Shown: positions 44,481 through 58,504, numbered from the stretch's first letter. The stretch: 64,000 nt of DNA from Lolium rigidum (GCF_022539505.1 NC_061514.1:214915837-214979836), one strand, 5' to 3'. Program-made: numbers and translations. Notes: generated by a model not told the origin, from the sequence alone.

Positions 44481-46570
44481 CGTATCCGCAATGAACAACA
44501 AGCACTTGAAGAACAAGAACGGCAACAATAAGTACAAGAAGCTCAAGCTAGAAGGCAACGCCTTCATGAAGAGGAACAAAGGAAAGCGCAACAAGAGCGC
44601 CAAATCATCAAAGTTGTTCAACCTCAACGCCCTCAAGGTCAAGATAATCACCGCCATCATGATGATCGACCTCATGGTAGAAGACCACCTCCAAGGGCGA
44701 GAAATGAGGAATCAAGTCATCACCAAGCATCAAGTGAAGAAAGTGTGATGCCTCGACACCGCCGCAACAATGATGATCAAGATCAAGGTCATGGAAGACC
44801 ACCTCCTCGTCAAAAACATAGAAACAACAATAGAGATGCTCAAGGTCCACTACATCAACCTCAACAACGTCAAGACCTTGGTGAAGAAAGACCACCTCCT
44901 AGACGCAATGACCGTAATGAGGAAGAAATCTTTGGGAAGCTAAAGTTCACCATGCCCAAGTTCCAAGGAGAGGAAGACCCCGATGCATACTTGTTTTGGG
45001 TACTCAAGGTTGACAAGATCTTCCGCATACACAACTTCTCCGAAGAAAAGAAGGTGGCCATGGCATCACTTGAGTTTGAGGGATATGCAAATGTTTGGTG
45101 GGAAGAAGTAAACAAGAAGCATGAAAAAGAAGACTTAGAGCCCATTGACACATGGGAAGAGATGCAAGAAGTCATGCACAAACGCTTTGTGCCCACCCAC
45201 CACAAACATGACCTCTTCAACAAGCTAACTCAACCCAAGCAAAGCTTCAAGTCCGTTGAGGAGTACAACAAGGAGATGCACATGACCATGATGAGTGCGA
45301 ATGTGGATGAGCGAGAAGAGCAAACTATGGCAAGATTCTTGAATGGATTGAACATTCCCGTCAAGAGGATAGTGGAATTTTTGCCTTACACCAACATGGT
45401 TGAGTTACTTCATCAAGCTACAAGGGCCGAGCGCCAAGTGCGAGAAGACGTAGCAAGTGCAAAAACAAAGTCCTTCTTCACCACAAGAAATGCAACAAAC
45501 GCATCCTCAAGCATCAAAAATACAAGTGTTATTGCTTCCAAGGATCCTCCCAAACAAACAAGAAGTGCCATCAAGACAACAAGCTTCAAGCCGGATCAAT
45601 CAACTATGTCCTCCAAAGCTTCCACGGGATCTAGTAACATCACTTGCTTCAAGTGTGGTGCTCAAGGACATAAATCCTTTGAATGCAATAACACAAGAGT
45701 TATGATAACTCGGGATGATGGAGATGTGGAGTACTTGAGTGAAGGTGAGTATGAAGCCTTGGTACAAGCCGCAACCAATCATGAAGATGATGACTTGGAA
45801 GACCAAGAGAAAGTCCTATGTGTGCATGATGCAAGCCCATCACTTGTGGTGACCAAAGTGTTGACAACCCATGCACTCCCCAATGAAGACCAAAGATGCA
45901 ATATCTTCCAAACAAGAGCCGGAATCAATGGCAAGTCAATAAAGGTTCTCATCGATGGAGGGAGTTGCCACAACCTTGCAAGCACCGAACTATGCTCCAA
46001 GCTCAACCTCACACTCCGGAAACACCCCCATCCTTACCATGTGCAATGGTTAAGTGACAATGGAAATGTGAAGATACAACACACCGTCACAATATCCTTC
46101 AAGATTGGCGCGTATGAAGACACCGTTGATTGTGATGTCGTGCCCATGACGGTGTGCCACATGCTACTTGGTCGCCCTTGACAATATCACAAAAGAGCAA
46201 ACCATGATGGCTACACAAATGCCTATAGCTTCAAGGTCGGCGACAAGACATTCATCCTACGCCCGATGACTCCTAGCCAAGTAATTGCGGACAATGCAAA
46301 GGCTTTAGCGAGGGCTAAGGAAGCTACTATCACTAGTGAGATGAGCGGTGAGAGAGTGACCCACCAAAAAGAAAGTGAGCGCCACAAGCCATATGTGAGT
46401 GAGATGAAGAGTGTCCTCATAGCTACCAAGAGTGAGATGAGAGGAGTGCACCACAACCCATCCACCAAATTGCATTATGTGCTCATTTGCAAGGGGCCAC
46501 CCTCGGAGACTAACAACTTAACAACACTTTCTTCGTCTTTGTTGTCTCTTTTGAAGGAGTTCCAAGATGT
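44481..46570 (+). pseudogene. Gag and protease of chromovirus-like Ty3/gypsy element I
   Basis: A frame that is already open at the H junction: a Gln/Glu/Arg-rich N-terminal part (one TAA near 44530), then the Gag core (KFTMPKFQGEEDPDAYLFWV, KKVAMASLEFEGYANVWWEE, THHKHDLFNKL), then the zinc knuckle CFKCGAQGHKSFEC, then the protease with LIDGGSCHNLAS and MLLGRP. A TGA at 46179-46181 replaces the Trp expected after GRP, and the frame continues in phase (YSFKVGDKTFILRPMTPSQV) until a shift near 46570. The DGG protease and the Gag core look like the chromovirus group, perhaps CRM-like. That assignment is from memory of the families. The upstream LTR and start codon are beyond the H insertion. Confidence 0.8.
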
Positions 46571-47890
46571 CTTCCCGACGAGCTTCCTCATGGACTACCA
46601 CCGCTTAGAGGCATCGAGCCCCGCATCGACCTCATACACGGCGCTCCTCTACCAAACCGCGCCGCCTACCGCACCGACCTCGAAGACACAAAGGAGATTC
46701 AGGGCCAAATTCAAGATCTCCTCGAAAAAGGGTATGTTCGTGAAAGCTTAAGCCCTTGTGCGGTTCCCGTGATTCTCGTTCCTAAACCGGATGCGTCGCA
46801 ACGAATGTGTATGGATTGTCGCCCCATCAATGCCATTACCATTCGATACCGCAATCCCATTCCGCGTTTAGATGACATGCTTTATGAATTGAGTGGTGCC
46901 ACGATTTTCTCTAAGATAGATTTGCGTAGTGGCTACCACCAAATCCGCATGGCAATTGGTGATGAATGGAAGACGGCATTCAAGACCAAACTTGGTCTCT
47001 ATGAATGGCTTGTCATGCCATTTGGTCTTTCAAATGCTCCATCTACTTTCATGCATCCGATGAATCACATCTTGCGACCTCTCATTGGCAAGAGTGTGGT
47101 TGTCTACTTTGATGATATTCTCATTTATAGCAAAAATCTCGAGGACCATGTGCAACATGTGAGAGAAGTCTTATGCATCTTGCGCCGTGAAAAGCTCTTT
47201 GCAAATCTTCCCAAGTGCACCTTTGCACAAAGCAAGTTGGTTTTTCTTGGATTTGTGGTTTCCGCCAATGGGATTGAAGTTGATTCTTCCAAGGTTGAGG
47301 CCATCCACAATTGGCCCACTCCTACAAACGTTGGTCAAGTTCGAAGTTTTCATGGACTTGCCGGTTTCTATAGACGCTTTGTGAATTTTTTTAGCACCAT
47401 TGCTTGCCCTTTAAATGAGCTTACTAAAAACAATGTTCCGTTTGTTTGGGGCAAGGCACAACAAAACGCTTTTGATGAATTGAAAAATAAACTCACCGAG
47501 GCACCACTACTCGTTCTTCCCGATTTTGCAAAAACTTTTGAGATAGAATGTGATGCGAGTGGACTTGGAATTGGTGGTGTCCTTATGCAAAATGGAAAAC
47601 CAGTGGCATACTATAGCGAGAAGTTGGATGGCGCACGCCTCAACTATCCTATATATGACAATGAACTTTATGCTTTGGTTCGTGTTCTTGAAGTTTGGCA
47701 ACATTATCTTTGGCCAAAAGAGTTTGTCATCCACTCCGACCATGAGTCTTTGAAGTATTTGAAAAGTCAACACAATTTGAACAAAAGACATGCAAAATGG
47801 GTTGAGTTCATTGAGTCTTTTCCATATGTAATCAAATACAAGAAGGGAAAGGACAATGTAGTTGCGGATGCTCTTTCCCACAAGCTCACC
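46571..47890 (+). pseudogene. Reverse transcriptase and RNase H of element I
   Basis: After the shift near 46570 the frame gives the RT domain: [19 protein letters not shown], seen here as ILVPKPD and [36 protein letters not shown] and the active site [12 protein letters not shown]. RNase H follows with [42 protein letters not shown] and [12 protein letters not shown]. All expected catalytic residues are visible. A further frame change at about 47890 separates it from the integrase. Reverse transcription of element RNA into cDNA would have been its job. Confidence 0.9.
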
Positions 47891-48595
47891 CTTTTACTCA
47901 CTCGTTTGGATTTCATGTTTTGGGTCTTGATGAAATCAAAGACCTATATGCCTCCGATACCATCTTTGGCCCAATCTTTGCAAAGTGTTCTAGTGATAAG
48001 GGCATCGATGATTTCTATTTGCACCAAGGATTCTTGTTCAAGGGCAACAAACTTTGTATTCCCATGTCTTCGCTTCGCCTTTTGCTCTTACAAGAATCGC
48101 ATGGTGGTGGTCTTATGGGACATTTTGGACGAGAGAAGACATATGCCATGCTTTCAACTCACTACTATTGGCCAAGAATGTACCGCGACGTGGAATGCCT
48201 TTGCCGACGGTGTACAACATGCTTACAAGCTAAGTCCACTTCCAACCCCTATGGCCTTTATACACCGTTGCCTATTCCTTATGCTCCTTGGTCCGATATA
48301 AGCATGGATTTCATACAAGGATTGCCTCGAACCAAATATGGTCATGATTCAATTTTTGTAGTGGTTGATCGATTCTCTAAAATGGCTCATTTCATACCAT
48401 GCTCCCGAACGGATGGTGCTTCACATATTGCCTCCTTGTTTTTTAGGGAAATTGTGAGACTCCACGGTGTACCAAGAAGCATTGTTTCGGACCGAGATGT
48501 CAAATTCATGAGCTACCTTTGGAAGACACTAATGGTCAAGTTCAACGTCAAGCTTTTGTTCTCATCATCCTCGCACCCACAAACCGATGGGCAAA
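47891..48595 (+). pseudogene. Integrase of element I, truncated
   Basis: Frame 47920-48595 contains the linker after RNase H, the zinc-binding region ([18 protein letters not shown] ... [12 protein letters not shown]) and the catalytic core with D in [13 protein letters not shown] and D in [14 protein letters not shown]. The homology stops at HPQTDGQ, just before the catalytic Glu, and the next bases belong to a Copia LTR. The glutamate, the C-terminal GPY/F part, any chromodomain and the 3' LTR are missing. Confidence 0.85.
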
Positions 48596-48596
48596 T

Positions 48597-49100
48597 CTAT
48601 CCGTCATCGGGATGGACAAATCCCACTGTTGATCTATATGCCTCAACGCACACTTTCCGAATACTTAATCCCATCTTTATAACCACCCATTTACGCAATG
48701 GCGATTGATGTAATCAAAGTACCATTCCGGTGTAAGTGATTTACATGATCTCATGGTCGAAGGACTAGGTAACTATGTATCGAAAGCTTATAGCAAGTTG
48801 AACTTCATGACTTGATCTCATGCTACGCTTATTTGGGTGTATGTCCATTATATCATTCACCCAATGACATAAACTTTTTATTAACAACATCCAATGTTCA
48901 TGATCACAAAACCATGATCATCTATTAATCAACAAGCTAGTTATACAAGAGACTTACTAGGGAATCCTTGTTGTTTACATAACACACATGTATCAATGTT
49001 TCGGTTAATACAATTATAGCATGGGATGTAAACATTTATCATGAACACAAAGATATAACAATAACTAATTTATTATTGCCTCTTGGGCATATCTCCAACA
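48597..49100 (-). mobile_element. Copia element J: 3' LTR fragment
   Basis: Read on the minus strand this starts TGTTGGAGATATGCCC, the familiar start of BARE/WIS/Angela-type Copia LTRs in Triticeae and relatives, and runs about 500 bases before meeting the broken integrase of I. The upstream neighbour on that strand, GCAAGTGGGAGAC, is the Copia polypurine tract, so this is a 3' LTR that has lost its far end. Confidence 0.8.
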
Positions 49101-52100
49101 GTCTCCCACTTGCACTAGAGTCAATAATCTAGTTTACAGTTGAAAAGATATAACACCTTGGCCTTCTGGTGCTTATCATGTTTTGCTCACGGGAGAGGTT
49201 TTAGTCAACGGATCTGACACGCTCAGAAACGTATGTATTTTGCAATTCATTTGCGTCTCAATGCATCACTCATTTTCCAAATGAGTAGGCATTAATTATA
49301 TATGCTTAGTCCTCTGGTGGAACCTTAATTTCGCGGTCTGAAATATGTCACTAATATTATCATAAACAATAGAGCTTCAAAGTTCTGACACTATCGAAAC
49401 TACACCAAGTTCTCAAAGAACTCCTCGACTTAACATCCTCAGTCATTGTTAAAAAAATGACATACTCTGCCTTTGTTTGTAGAATCCGTCACAATATTTA
49501 GAACTCATCTAAATCTAGCATAGACTTCTTCTAGCTCATTGTGCTACCTTTTAAACAACACTTAGCCTAATTGAGATTGAAATTATAATTTTTTTATATG
49601 AGACCAAACTAATATCGGTGCAACACCTTACAGCGATTTGTTTGTCATTACCCCATACAAAACTATATATATATCCTTGGTTCTTCTAAAGCACCCAGGG
49701 ATATTCTTACTGTCGTCCAATGATCATTGCATGAATCATTCTAGTATATGCTCGTAAAACTTTAGAGCACAGGACATCTGACTTCGTACATATTATTCGT
49801 GATCTAAAATCACTCATCTGTTTTTACTCGTCGAGTGTCAAATACACTCAAGTCTTGCTAAACCTTCACACGAAAACAACACCTTCTTAATATTTTTATA
49901 TTGAACTACTTCAATATTCATTCTATGTACTTTGACTTAAACTTATCATGTGTTTCAATCTATCTTCATAGATCTTGACACTAAATATGTTTCAGTCCAT
50001 ATCCTTTCATTGAACTTAATTCTCAACGAAACCTTTTAATCACATCAAGTATATAATTACATCATTTATAATCAATAATATGTCAGCCACATATAATATT
50101 ATAACTATGTCTCAGCGCTCCCACTTAATTTCTTGCAAATGCAAGCATCTTCATCATTTCTGATGAAATCAAAAACTCATTGACTATTTCATCCGGTGAA
50201 GATTCCAACTCCGCGATACTCACTTCATCCAATTGAAGTTTGTATAGCTATCTAGTATTCCACGGACCAGCAAAACTCTTGGTTGTATCTAGTATACATC
50301 CTTAATACACACTTCTGGAAGGTATGTATTTCTGCCATCCTACTAACATATCTCATAAAAGAAATACGTAGTGGCTACTAGAATAATCCATATAGACTAT
50401 AAGCATTGCTACGGAAGATCTAATCTTATCGTAGTCAACTCTTTAAACTTTGTCGTAAAACAACTTTTCGACAAGTCGAGCTTCTTCTAGGATATTCCAT
50501 CCAAGTCCATCAATTTTATAGATCCATTTACTTTCAAAAAGTATTCACCTATATTGGATTTCATGGCGCATAGCCATTTTAACGGAGTCATGGCCCATCA
50601 TAACTTCTTTGTATGTAGTTGGTTTATCATTGTTCAAAATCAATCCTTTGTCCACAAATCATTTATTTGATCACAAAGTAAACCATACCTACAAGGTTCA
50701 ATGGGTACTTCGATCTCCATGACTATAAATCTTTTGTAGACATGGGAGCTATGATCGTCGTGGCCGCTTCCGGAACCATTTTCGATGTTGCGCTACTCTG
50801 ATCATCATGCTCAGGTTCATAAACCTTATCAAATTCCATTGTCCTCCCACTCAAATACTTCGCTAGAAACAATTTCTTGAAGTAAGTAAGAAACATCGAC
50901 AAACACTTTTGTCTTTGTCTCCATAGTGGAAAGAATTCCCAATCAATTCTCTCGGATAACCAACAAAGACATTCATCCGATTTTGGTTGTAAACTTATTT
51001 ACTTATGCTATGCATACCAAAATTTAAGAAAGGACTATTAGGGTTTATCCCCATGCCATAACTCGTATGGTGTCATTTCAACGGATTATGATGATTCTCT
51101 ATTCAGTGAAAAATCGGTAGTCTCTAAAGCATAATCCACAAAAATATAATGGCATAATTTTATATTATCTCATCATTAACCCAACAAGGTTTGGATACGT
51201 CCCTTGGAAACTCCATCATCACTATGATACTCCAAGAAACGTGAGTTGTAGAACAATTTCATAACTCTCTTAGATGTTCGCTAAAACTCGTAATTCAAAT
51301 ATTTCAACCATGATCCAATCATAGATATTTGACTTTTCTATTACGATGATTTCCACTTCATGCTGAAATTTATTTGAATCCATTCAAATGTTTCAAACTT
51401 CTTCCTTATCGAATATATCCACATATATATACTCAATTCATTGTTGGAAGTTTTCATGAAGTAGAAGAATCTTCCGCACACAACTATGCCCAGTGAACCA
51501 CATACATCATCATGTATGTTTCCACTAAGTTAGTTGCCCGTTCAACTCTTGTCCTATGAACGGTATTTCAGTCATTCTTTTTAGAAGAGATTTGCAAGCG
51601 CCAAACGATTCAAAAATCAAATGAATCCAAAAATCCATTTGCATGGAGTTTCTTCATGCATTCCTTTCTAACATGACCTAAATGGCGGTTCCACTAATAA
51701 ATGGAATTCACATCATTTGCCTTATGGCATTTTAGCGTCAGTGTTATGCATGTGTGCTTCACCATAAAGATTTATAATAACTTATCCATCGTACATGGAA
51801 TACTGTCATAATTTGAACAACTCATTGTTTTCATTTGACTAGAACAAAACAACAAATATAAATTTCTTTATTATAAATCTGAAGGGCTAGGTAGAATGCC
51901 AACGATGAACACAACAACACTTTATTTTGTTCCAGACGTGCATTCCTACCATATTCCTTGTCAATCACTTAGGCCATTGTATTCTTGTATTGCGTTGTTT
52001 TGTATGACACTTCATACCAACCAATATGGTACAACTACCCAAGAATTTCATTGTGTGACCAAACAAGGAATACATTCATAACATGTATATCATCTATATA

Positions 52101-53890
52101 CACCTGAGCTAGACTTTCTAGTCTTTTCTTTCTTTCTGCCAAAATCTTTTGTAGTTTCTCTTTTAGCTTTCCTCATTCTCAGAAAACACCTCACCTTCAA
52201 TAACTTCTAGGTTTGTTGGTCAAACACCAATAACCTTGAGGTTCTTACCTTGAAGTTGATCATCATATGACAAGTGTTCCAGATTTCACTATTAGTAACA
52301 TTTTAATGTGATGAACAATTTCACTCAGAATTTTTATCCATCAAATCATGATGTCTTTCTAAGACCATGTCTGTACATGCTAGGCTCGTAAAGTTTTAAC
52401 CTTAGTATTCACATGTGCAAATCTGGCTTGCACCCGTTGTATGCACACGTAGAATCTATAACACCCGATCATCACGTGATGCTTCGAAACAACGAGTCTT
52501 AGCAATGGTTCATACTAAGGACGATCACTTCATGGATATGCGAATATCATTAGTGCCCAACTAGTTGGAGGATCGGGACGCCTAGCGTCTTCAACCTTCG
52601 TACATTCCCATAAAACTTATGAGTTTATGTAGTCTCACTAGATTATTCTATCATCTTGCAATAAGGTCTTAGATATCACATATATCTCATACCTCGCTTA
52701 TTTCTGAAAACAAAATTTCCAGCTGCTTACTTTTCAAACGGATTTGAACTTCAAGTTTCACGGAGACAAGATGAATTTAGGTACTAATTGAAACCATTGC
52801 TCTTTGAATCAGCAACATGAGGTTTACTAAAAGTTTGCAATAGGACTTAATCATATCTTGATTCTTTAACAATACGGTACCAGTCCGTAAAGTTACTTGT
52901 CAGACTTAACAGTATTTCTATCTCAATTACAAGACTAGCGCATGGTAGATAACGGATGCCAATTCTACAAGTTTAATTCTAAATACTATTCAGACTATGT
53001 TCATGATAATTAGTTCATGTTTTAATCTAATTACTAATGAACTCCCACTTAATACAACATCCCTCATAGTTGTTTAGTGGCACACGATCCATATCCACTA
53101 CACCAAAACTGATCATCACGTGAGATGATGTAGCTTCAATGGTGAACATCAACATGTTGATCATATCATCCATATGACTCGTGTTCAACCGTTAGGTTTC
53201 CTGTGTTCCGAGGCCATGTCTGTACATGCTAGGCTCGCCAAGCAAACCCAAGTATTTCCGCGCATGCAACATGGCTTACACCCATTGTATGTGAACGTAG
53301 AATCTATCACATCCGATCATCACGAGATGCTTCAAAACGACGAACTGTAGCAACGGTGCATACGAGGGGAGAACACTTTATTATCTTGATATTAATGTGA
53401 GGGATCATCTTATAATGCTACCGTCGCGATCTAAGCAAGATCAGATGCATAAAGGATTAACATCACATGAAATTCATAATATGTGATATGATATGGCCTT
53501 TCTTCTTGTGCTTTTGATCTCCATCTCCAAAGCGCATGAGCATGATCTCCACCATCACCAGCATTGCACCAAGGTCCATGGCGCCGCTTCATGTTTGTGC
53601 ATCACTTATAGCTACTATAACAACTACTTGAAATAAAGCTATTACATGATGAATAGACACGCAGGTCTGAACAAATTTAAAGACAACCATTAGGCTCCTG
53701 CCGGTTGCCATAATACAATAATGAACATATCATACATCAAATATAATCATCATCACATCATGGCCATATCACATCACCAAACCCTGCAAAAACAAGTTAG
53801 ACGCCTCTAATTTGGTTTGCATATTTTACGTGGTTTAGGGTTTTCGAGTAAGATCCAATCTACCTACGAACATGAACCACAACGGTGATA
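49101..53890 (-). mobile_element. Copia element J: decayed internal domain
   Basis: About 4.8 kb in minus orientation. The sequence resembles the Angela-type internal domain, but stops are dense and there is no open frame over about 60 codons. Recognition is by the LTR and polypurine junction at 49100 and by general nucleotide resemblance remembered from such elements. No catalytic motif can be read continuously. The 5' LTR is absent, because the CACTA terminus at 53891 begins first. Confidence 0.6.
52370..53352. repeat. Imperfect direct repeat inside J
   Basis: CCATGTCTGTACATGCTAGG and about 120 following bases at 52370-52505 recur at 53213-53352 at perhaps 75 percent identity. The copies are separated by about 700 bases and belong to the non-coding part of J. 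Confidence 0.7.
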
Positions 53891-54314
53891 CACTACAGGA
53901 ATACAGAGGTTTGGTAACACATATCTGTAACATAAGAAAAAATATGTTACTCCATAAAATCTTAGTAACACACCAATTGTGTGCACCCCGAATTTGTAAC
54001 ACAAAGTATGAGAGATGTGAAGAGTGTTACAAATTTGTAACACATGATTGAAGGTGTTGCAAGGGAGTAACACATGATTTCCAAATATCGAAATTGTGTT
54101 ACTAGGTTGTATCACATAGCTCGAAAAGAATATGGTGTTACAAGTATGTAACACAAAGGGTAAGATGCAAAATTAAATGTTACAACCGAAATGACAACAA
54201 ACTAGTTGTACTATATTTCTTGGAGCAAAGATGATAGTAGTGCAATGGTAGGTGATTTTTACTTGTATATATATTGGTATTTGGTTCGAGTCCTAAACAA
54301 TGTTTTTTACATCT
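53891..54314 (+). mobile_element. CACTA transposon K: left terminus and subterminal repeats
   Basis: Starts CACTACAGGAATACAG, a CACTA-type terminal inverted repeat. Over the next 290 bases there are about a dozen copies of GTAACAC or its complement GTGTTAC in both directions, as in the subterminal transposase-binding arrays of CACTA elements. ATA (53888-53890) is the candidate 3-base target duplication. The element is interrupted at 54314 by element G and resumes at 61008 or just after. Confidence 0.75.
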
Positions 54315-55906
54315 TGATGCGCGTAGATGACACGTCCGTTGGGAACCCCAAGAGGAAGGTGTGATGCGCACAGCAGCAAGTTTTCCCTCAATAAGAAACC
54401 AAGGTTATCGAACCAGTAGGAGCCAAGAAGCACGTCGAAGGTTGATGGCGGCGGGATGTAGTGCGGCGCAACACCAGGGATTCCGGCGCCAACGTGGAAC
54501 CTGCACAACACAACCAAAGTACTTTGCCCCAACGAAACAGATGAGGTTATCAATCTCACCGGCTTGCTCGTAACAAAGGATTAGATGTATAGTGTGGATG
54601 ATGATTGTTTGCAGAAAACAGTAGAACAAGTATTGCGATAGATTGTATTCGATGTAAAAGAATGGACCGGGGTCCACAGTTCACTAGAGGTTTCTCTCCC
54701 ATAAGATAAATAGCATGTTGGGTGAACAAATTACGGTTGGGCAATTGACAAATAGAGAGGGCATGACCATGCACATACATGATATGATGAGTATAGTGAG
54801 ATTTAATTGGGCATTACGACAAAGTACATAGACCGCTATCCAGCATGCATCTATGCCTAAAAAGTCCACCTTCGAGTTATCATCCGAACCCCTTCCAAGC
54901 ATTAAGTTGCAAACAACGGACCATTGCATTAAGTATGGTGCGTAATGTAATCAATAACTACATCCTCGGACATAGCATCAATGTTTTATCCCTAGTGGCA
55001 ACATCACATCCACAACCTTAGAACTTTCTCGTCATCGTCCCGCATTTAATGGAGGCATGAACCCACTATCGAGCATAAATACTCCCTCTTGGAGTTAAGA
55101 GTAAAAACTTGGCCGAGCCTCTACTAATAACGGAGAGCATGCAAGATCATAAACAACACATAGGTAATAGATTGATAATCAACATAACATAATATTCTCT
55201 ATCCATCGGATCCCAACAAACTCAACATATAGCATTACAGATAGGTGATCTTGATCATGTTAGGCAGCTCACAAGATCCGACAATGAAGCACATAAGGAG
55301 AAGACGACCATCTAGCTACTGCTATGGACCCATAGTCCAGGGGTGAACTACTCACACATCACTCCGGAGGCGACCATGGCGGTGAAGAGTCCTCCGGGAG
55401 ATGATTCCCCTCTCCGGCAGGGTGCCGGAGGCGATCTCCTCGAATCCCCCGAGATGGGATTGGCGGCGGCGGCGTCTCTCGGAAGGTTTTCCGTATCGTG
55501 GCTCTCGGTATCGGGGGTTTCGCGACGAAGACTATATGTAGGCGGAAGGGCAGGTCGGGGGCGTCACGGGGCCCCACACGCTAGGGCCGCGCAGCCCCCC
55601 CGGGTCGCGCCGCCCTAGTGTGGCGGCGCCCCGTGGCCCCACTTCGTCTTCTCTTCGGTCTTCCGGAAGCTTCGTGGCAAAATAGGCCCCCGGGCGTTGA
55701 TTTCGTCCAATTCCGAGAATATTTCCTTACTAGGATTTCTGAAACCAAAAACAGCGTAAAACAACAACTCGGCTCTTCGGCATCTCGTTAATAGGTTAGT
55801 GCCGGAAAATGCATAAATATGACATAAAGTATGCATAAAACATGTAGATATCATCAATAATGTGGCATGGAACATAAGAAATTATCGATACGTCGGAGAC
55901 GTATCA
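54315..55906 (-). repeat. Element G, 3' LTR
   Basis: 1,592 bases; on the minus strand TGATACGTCTCCGACGTATC to GCGCATCA. It is a close match to 59414-61007 with scattered substitutions and a few one- to three-base indels. It is homologous through most of its length to the LTRs of E. Confidence 0.9.
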
Positions 55907-55920
55907 GCATCCCCAAGCTT
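55907..55920 (-). other. Polypurine tract of element G
   Basis: Minus strand AAGCTTGGGGATGC, directly before the 3' LTR start TGATACG. Confidence 0.8.
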
Positions 55921-58504
55921 AGTTCTCGCTCGTCCCGAGCGAGTGAACGATAACAAAGATAATTTCCGGAGTGACATGCCATCATAACCTTGATCATACT
56001 ATTGTAAGCATATGTAATGAATGCAGCGATCAAAACAATGGTAATGACATGAGTAAACAAATGAATCATAAAGCAAAGACTTTTCATGAATAGTACTTTC
56101 AAGACAAGCATCAATAAGTCTTGCATAAGAGTTAACTCATAAAGCAATAAATCAAAGTAAAGGTATTGAAGCAACACAAAGGAAGATTAAGTTTCAGCGG
56201 TTGCTTTCAACTTATAACATGTATATATCATGGATATTGTCAATGTAAAGTAATATAACAAGTGCAATATGCAAGTATGTAGGAATCAATGCACAGTTCG
56301 CACAAGTGTTTGCTTCTTGAAGTGGAGAGAGATAGGTGAACTGACTCAACATAAAAGTAAAAGAAGGGCCCTTCGCAGAGGGAAGCATTGATTGCTATAT
56401 TTGTGCTAGAGCTTTGGTTTTGAAAACAAGAAACAATTTTGTCAACGGTAGTAATAAAGCATATGTATCATGTAAATTATATCTTACAAGTTGCAAGCCT
56501 CATGCATAGTATACTAATAGTGCCCGCACCTTGTCCTAATTAGCTTGGATTACCGGGATTATCATCGCAATACACATGTTTTAACCAAGTGTCACAAAGA
56601 GGTACCTCTATGCCGCCTGTACAAAGGTCCAAGGAGAAAGCTCGCATTGGATTTCTCGCTTTTGATTATTCTCAACTTAGACATCTATACCGGGACAACA
56701 TAGACAACAGATAATGGACTCCTCTTTAATGCATAAGCATTTAGCAACAATTAATGTTCTCATATGAGATTGAGGATATATGTCCAAAACTGAAACTTCC
56801 ACCATGATTCATGGCTTTAGTTAGCGGCCCAATGTTCTTCTCTAACATTATATATGCTCTAACCATTAAATGAGTGGTAAATCTCCCTTACTTCAGACAA
56901 GACGGACATGCATAGTACCTCTCATGATATTCAACAAAGAGTAGTTGATGGCGTCCCCAGGAACATGGTTATCGCACAACAAGCAACTTAATAAGAGATA
57001 AAGTGCATAAGTACATATTCAATACCACAATAGTTTTTAAGCTATTTGTCCCATGAGCTATATATTGCAAAGGTAAAGAATGGAAATTTTAAAGGTAGCA
57101 CTCAAGCAATTTACTTTGGAATGGCGGAGAAATACCATGTAGTAGGTAGGTATGGTGGACACAAATGGCATAGTGGTTGGCTCAATGATTTTGGATGCAT
57201 GAGAAGTATTCCCTCTCGATACAAGGTTTAGGCTAGCAAGATTATTTGAAACAAACACAAGGATGAACCGGTGCAGCAAAAACTCACACAAAAGACATAT
57301 TGTAAATATTATAAGACTCTACACCGTCTTCCTTGTTGTTCAAACTCAATACTAGAAATTATCTAGACTTTAGAGAGACCAATTATGCAAACCAAATTTT
57401 AGCAAGCTCTATGTATTTCTTCATTAATAGGTGCAAAGTATATGATGCAAGAGCTTAAACATGAGCACAACAATTGCCAAGTATCAAATTATTCAAGACA
57501 TTTTAGAATTACTACATGTAGCATTTCCCGATTCCAACCATATAACAATTTAACGAAGAAGATTCAACCTTCGCCATGAATATTATGAGTAAAGCCTATG
57601 GACATATTTGTCCATATGCAACAACGGAGCGTGTCTCTCTCCCACACAATGAATGCTAGGATCCATTTTATTCAAACAAAAACAAAAACAAAAACAAACC
57701 GACGCTCCAAGCAAAGCACATAAGATGTGATGGAATAAAAATATAGTTTCAGGGGAGGAACTTGATAATGTTGTCGATGAAGAAGGGGATGCCTTGGGCA
57801 TCCCCAAGCTTAGACGCTTGAGTCTTCTTAAAATATGCAGGGGTGAACCACCGGGGCATCCCCAAGCTTAGAGCTTTCACTCTCCTTGATCATATTGTAT
57901 CATCTCCTCTCTTGATCCTTGAAAACTTCCTCCACACCAAACTCAAAACAACTCATTAGAGGGTTAGTGCACAATTAAAATTTACATGTTCAGAGGTCAC
58001 ATAATCATTCTTAACACTTCTGGACATTGCACAAAGCTACTGAAAGTCAATGGAATAGAAAAATCCATCAAGCATAGCAAAACAGGCAAAGCGAAATAAA
58101 AGGCAGAATCTGTCAAAACAGAACAGTTCGTAAAGACGAATTTTATTGAGGAACGAGAGTTGCTCAGATGAAAATGCTCAAATTGAATGAAAGTTGCGTA
58201 CGTATCTGAGGATCACGCACGTAAATTGGCAGATTTTTCTGAGTTACCTACAGAGAGGCAGGTCGAAATTCGTGACAGCAAGAAATCTGTTTCTGCGCAA
58301 GTAATCCAAATCTAGTATGAACCTTACTATCAAAGACTTTACTTGGCACAACAATGCAACAAAACTAAGATAAGGAGAGGTTGCTATAGTAGTAACAACT
58401 TCCAAGACTCAAATATAAAACAAAAGTACTGTAGTAAAATAAACACATTGGTTATCTCCCAAGAAGTGCTTTCTTTATAGCCATTAAGATGGGCTCAAGC
58501 AGCT
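55921..58504 (-). mobile_element. Element G, non-coding internal region
   Basis: 2.6 kb shared with E and F in opposite orientation. No gene is visible. Two internal polypurine-like copies lie at 57796-57811 and 57854-57869 (minus strand AAGCTTGGGGATGCCC), with the same spacing as in E and F. Confidence 0.7.

Noticed and set aside
52370..53352. Direct repeats as LTRs of a small element
   Set aside because: No TG...CA ends, primer site or target duplication; they are a repeated part of the Copia internal domain.
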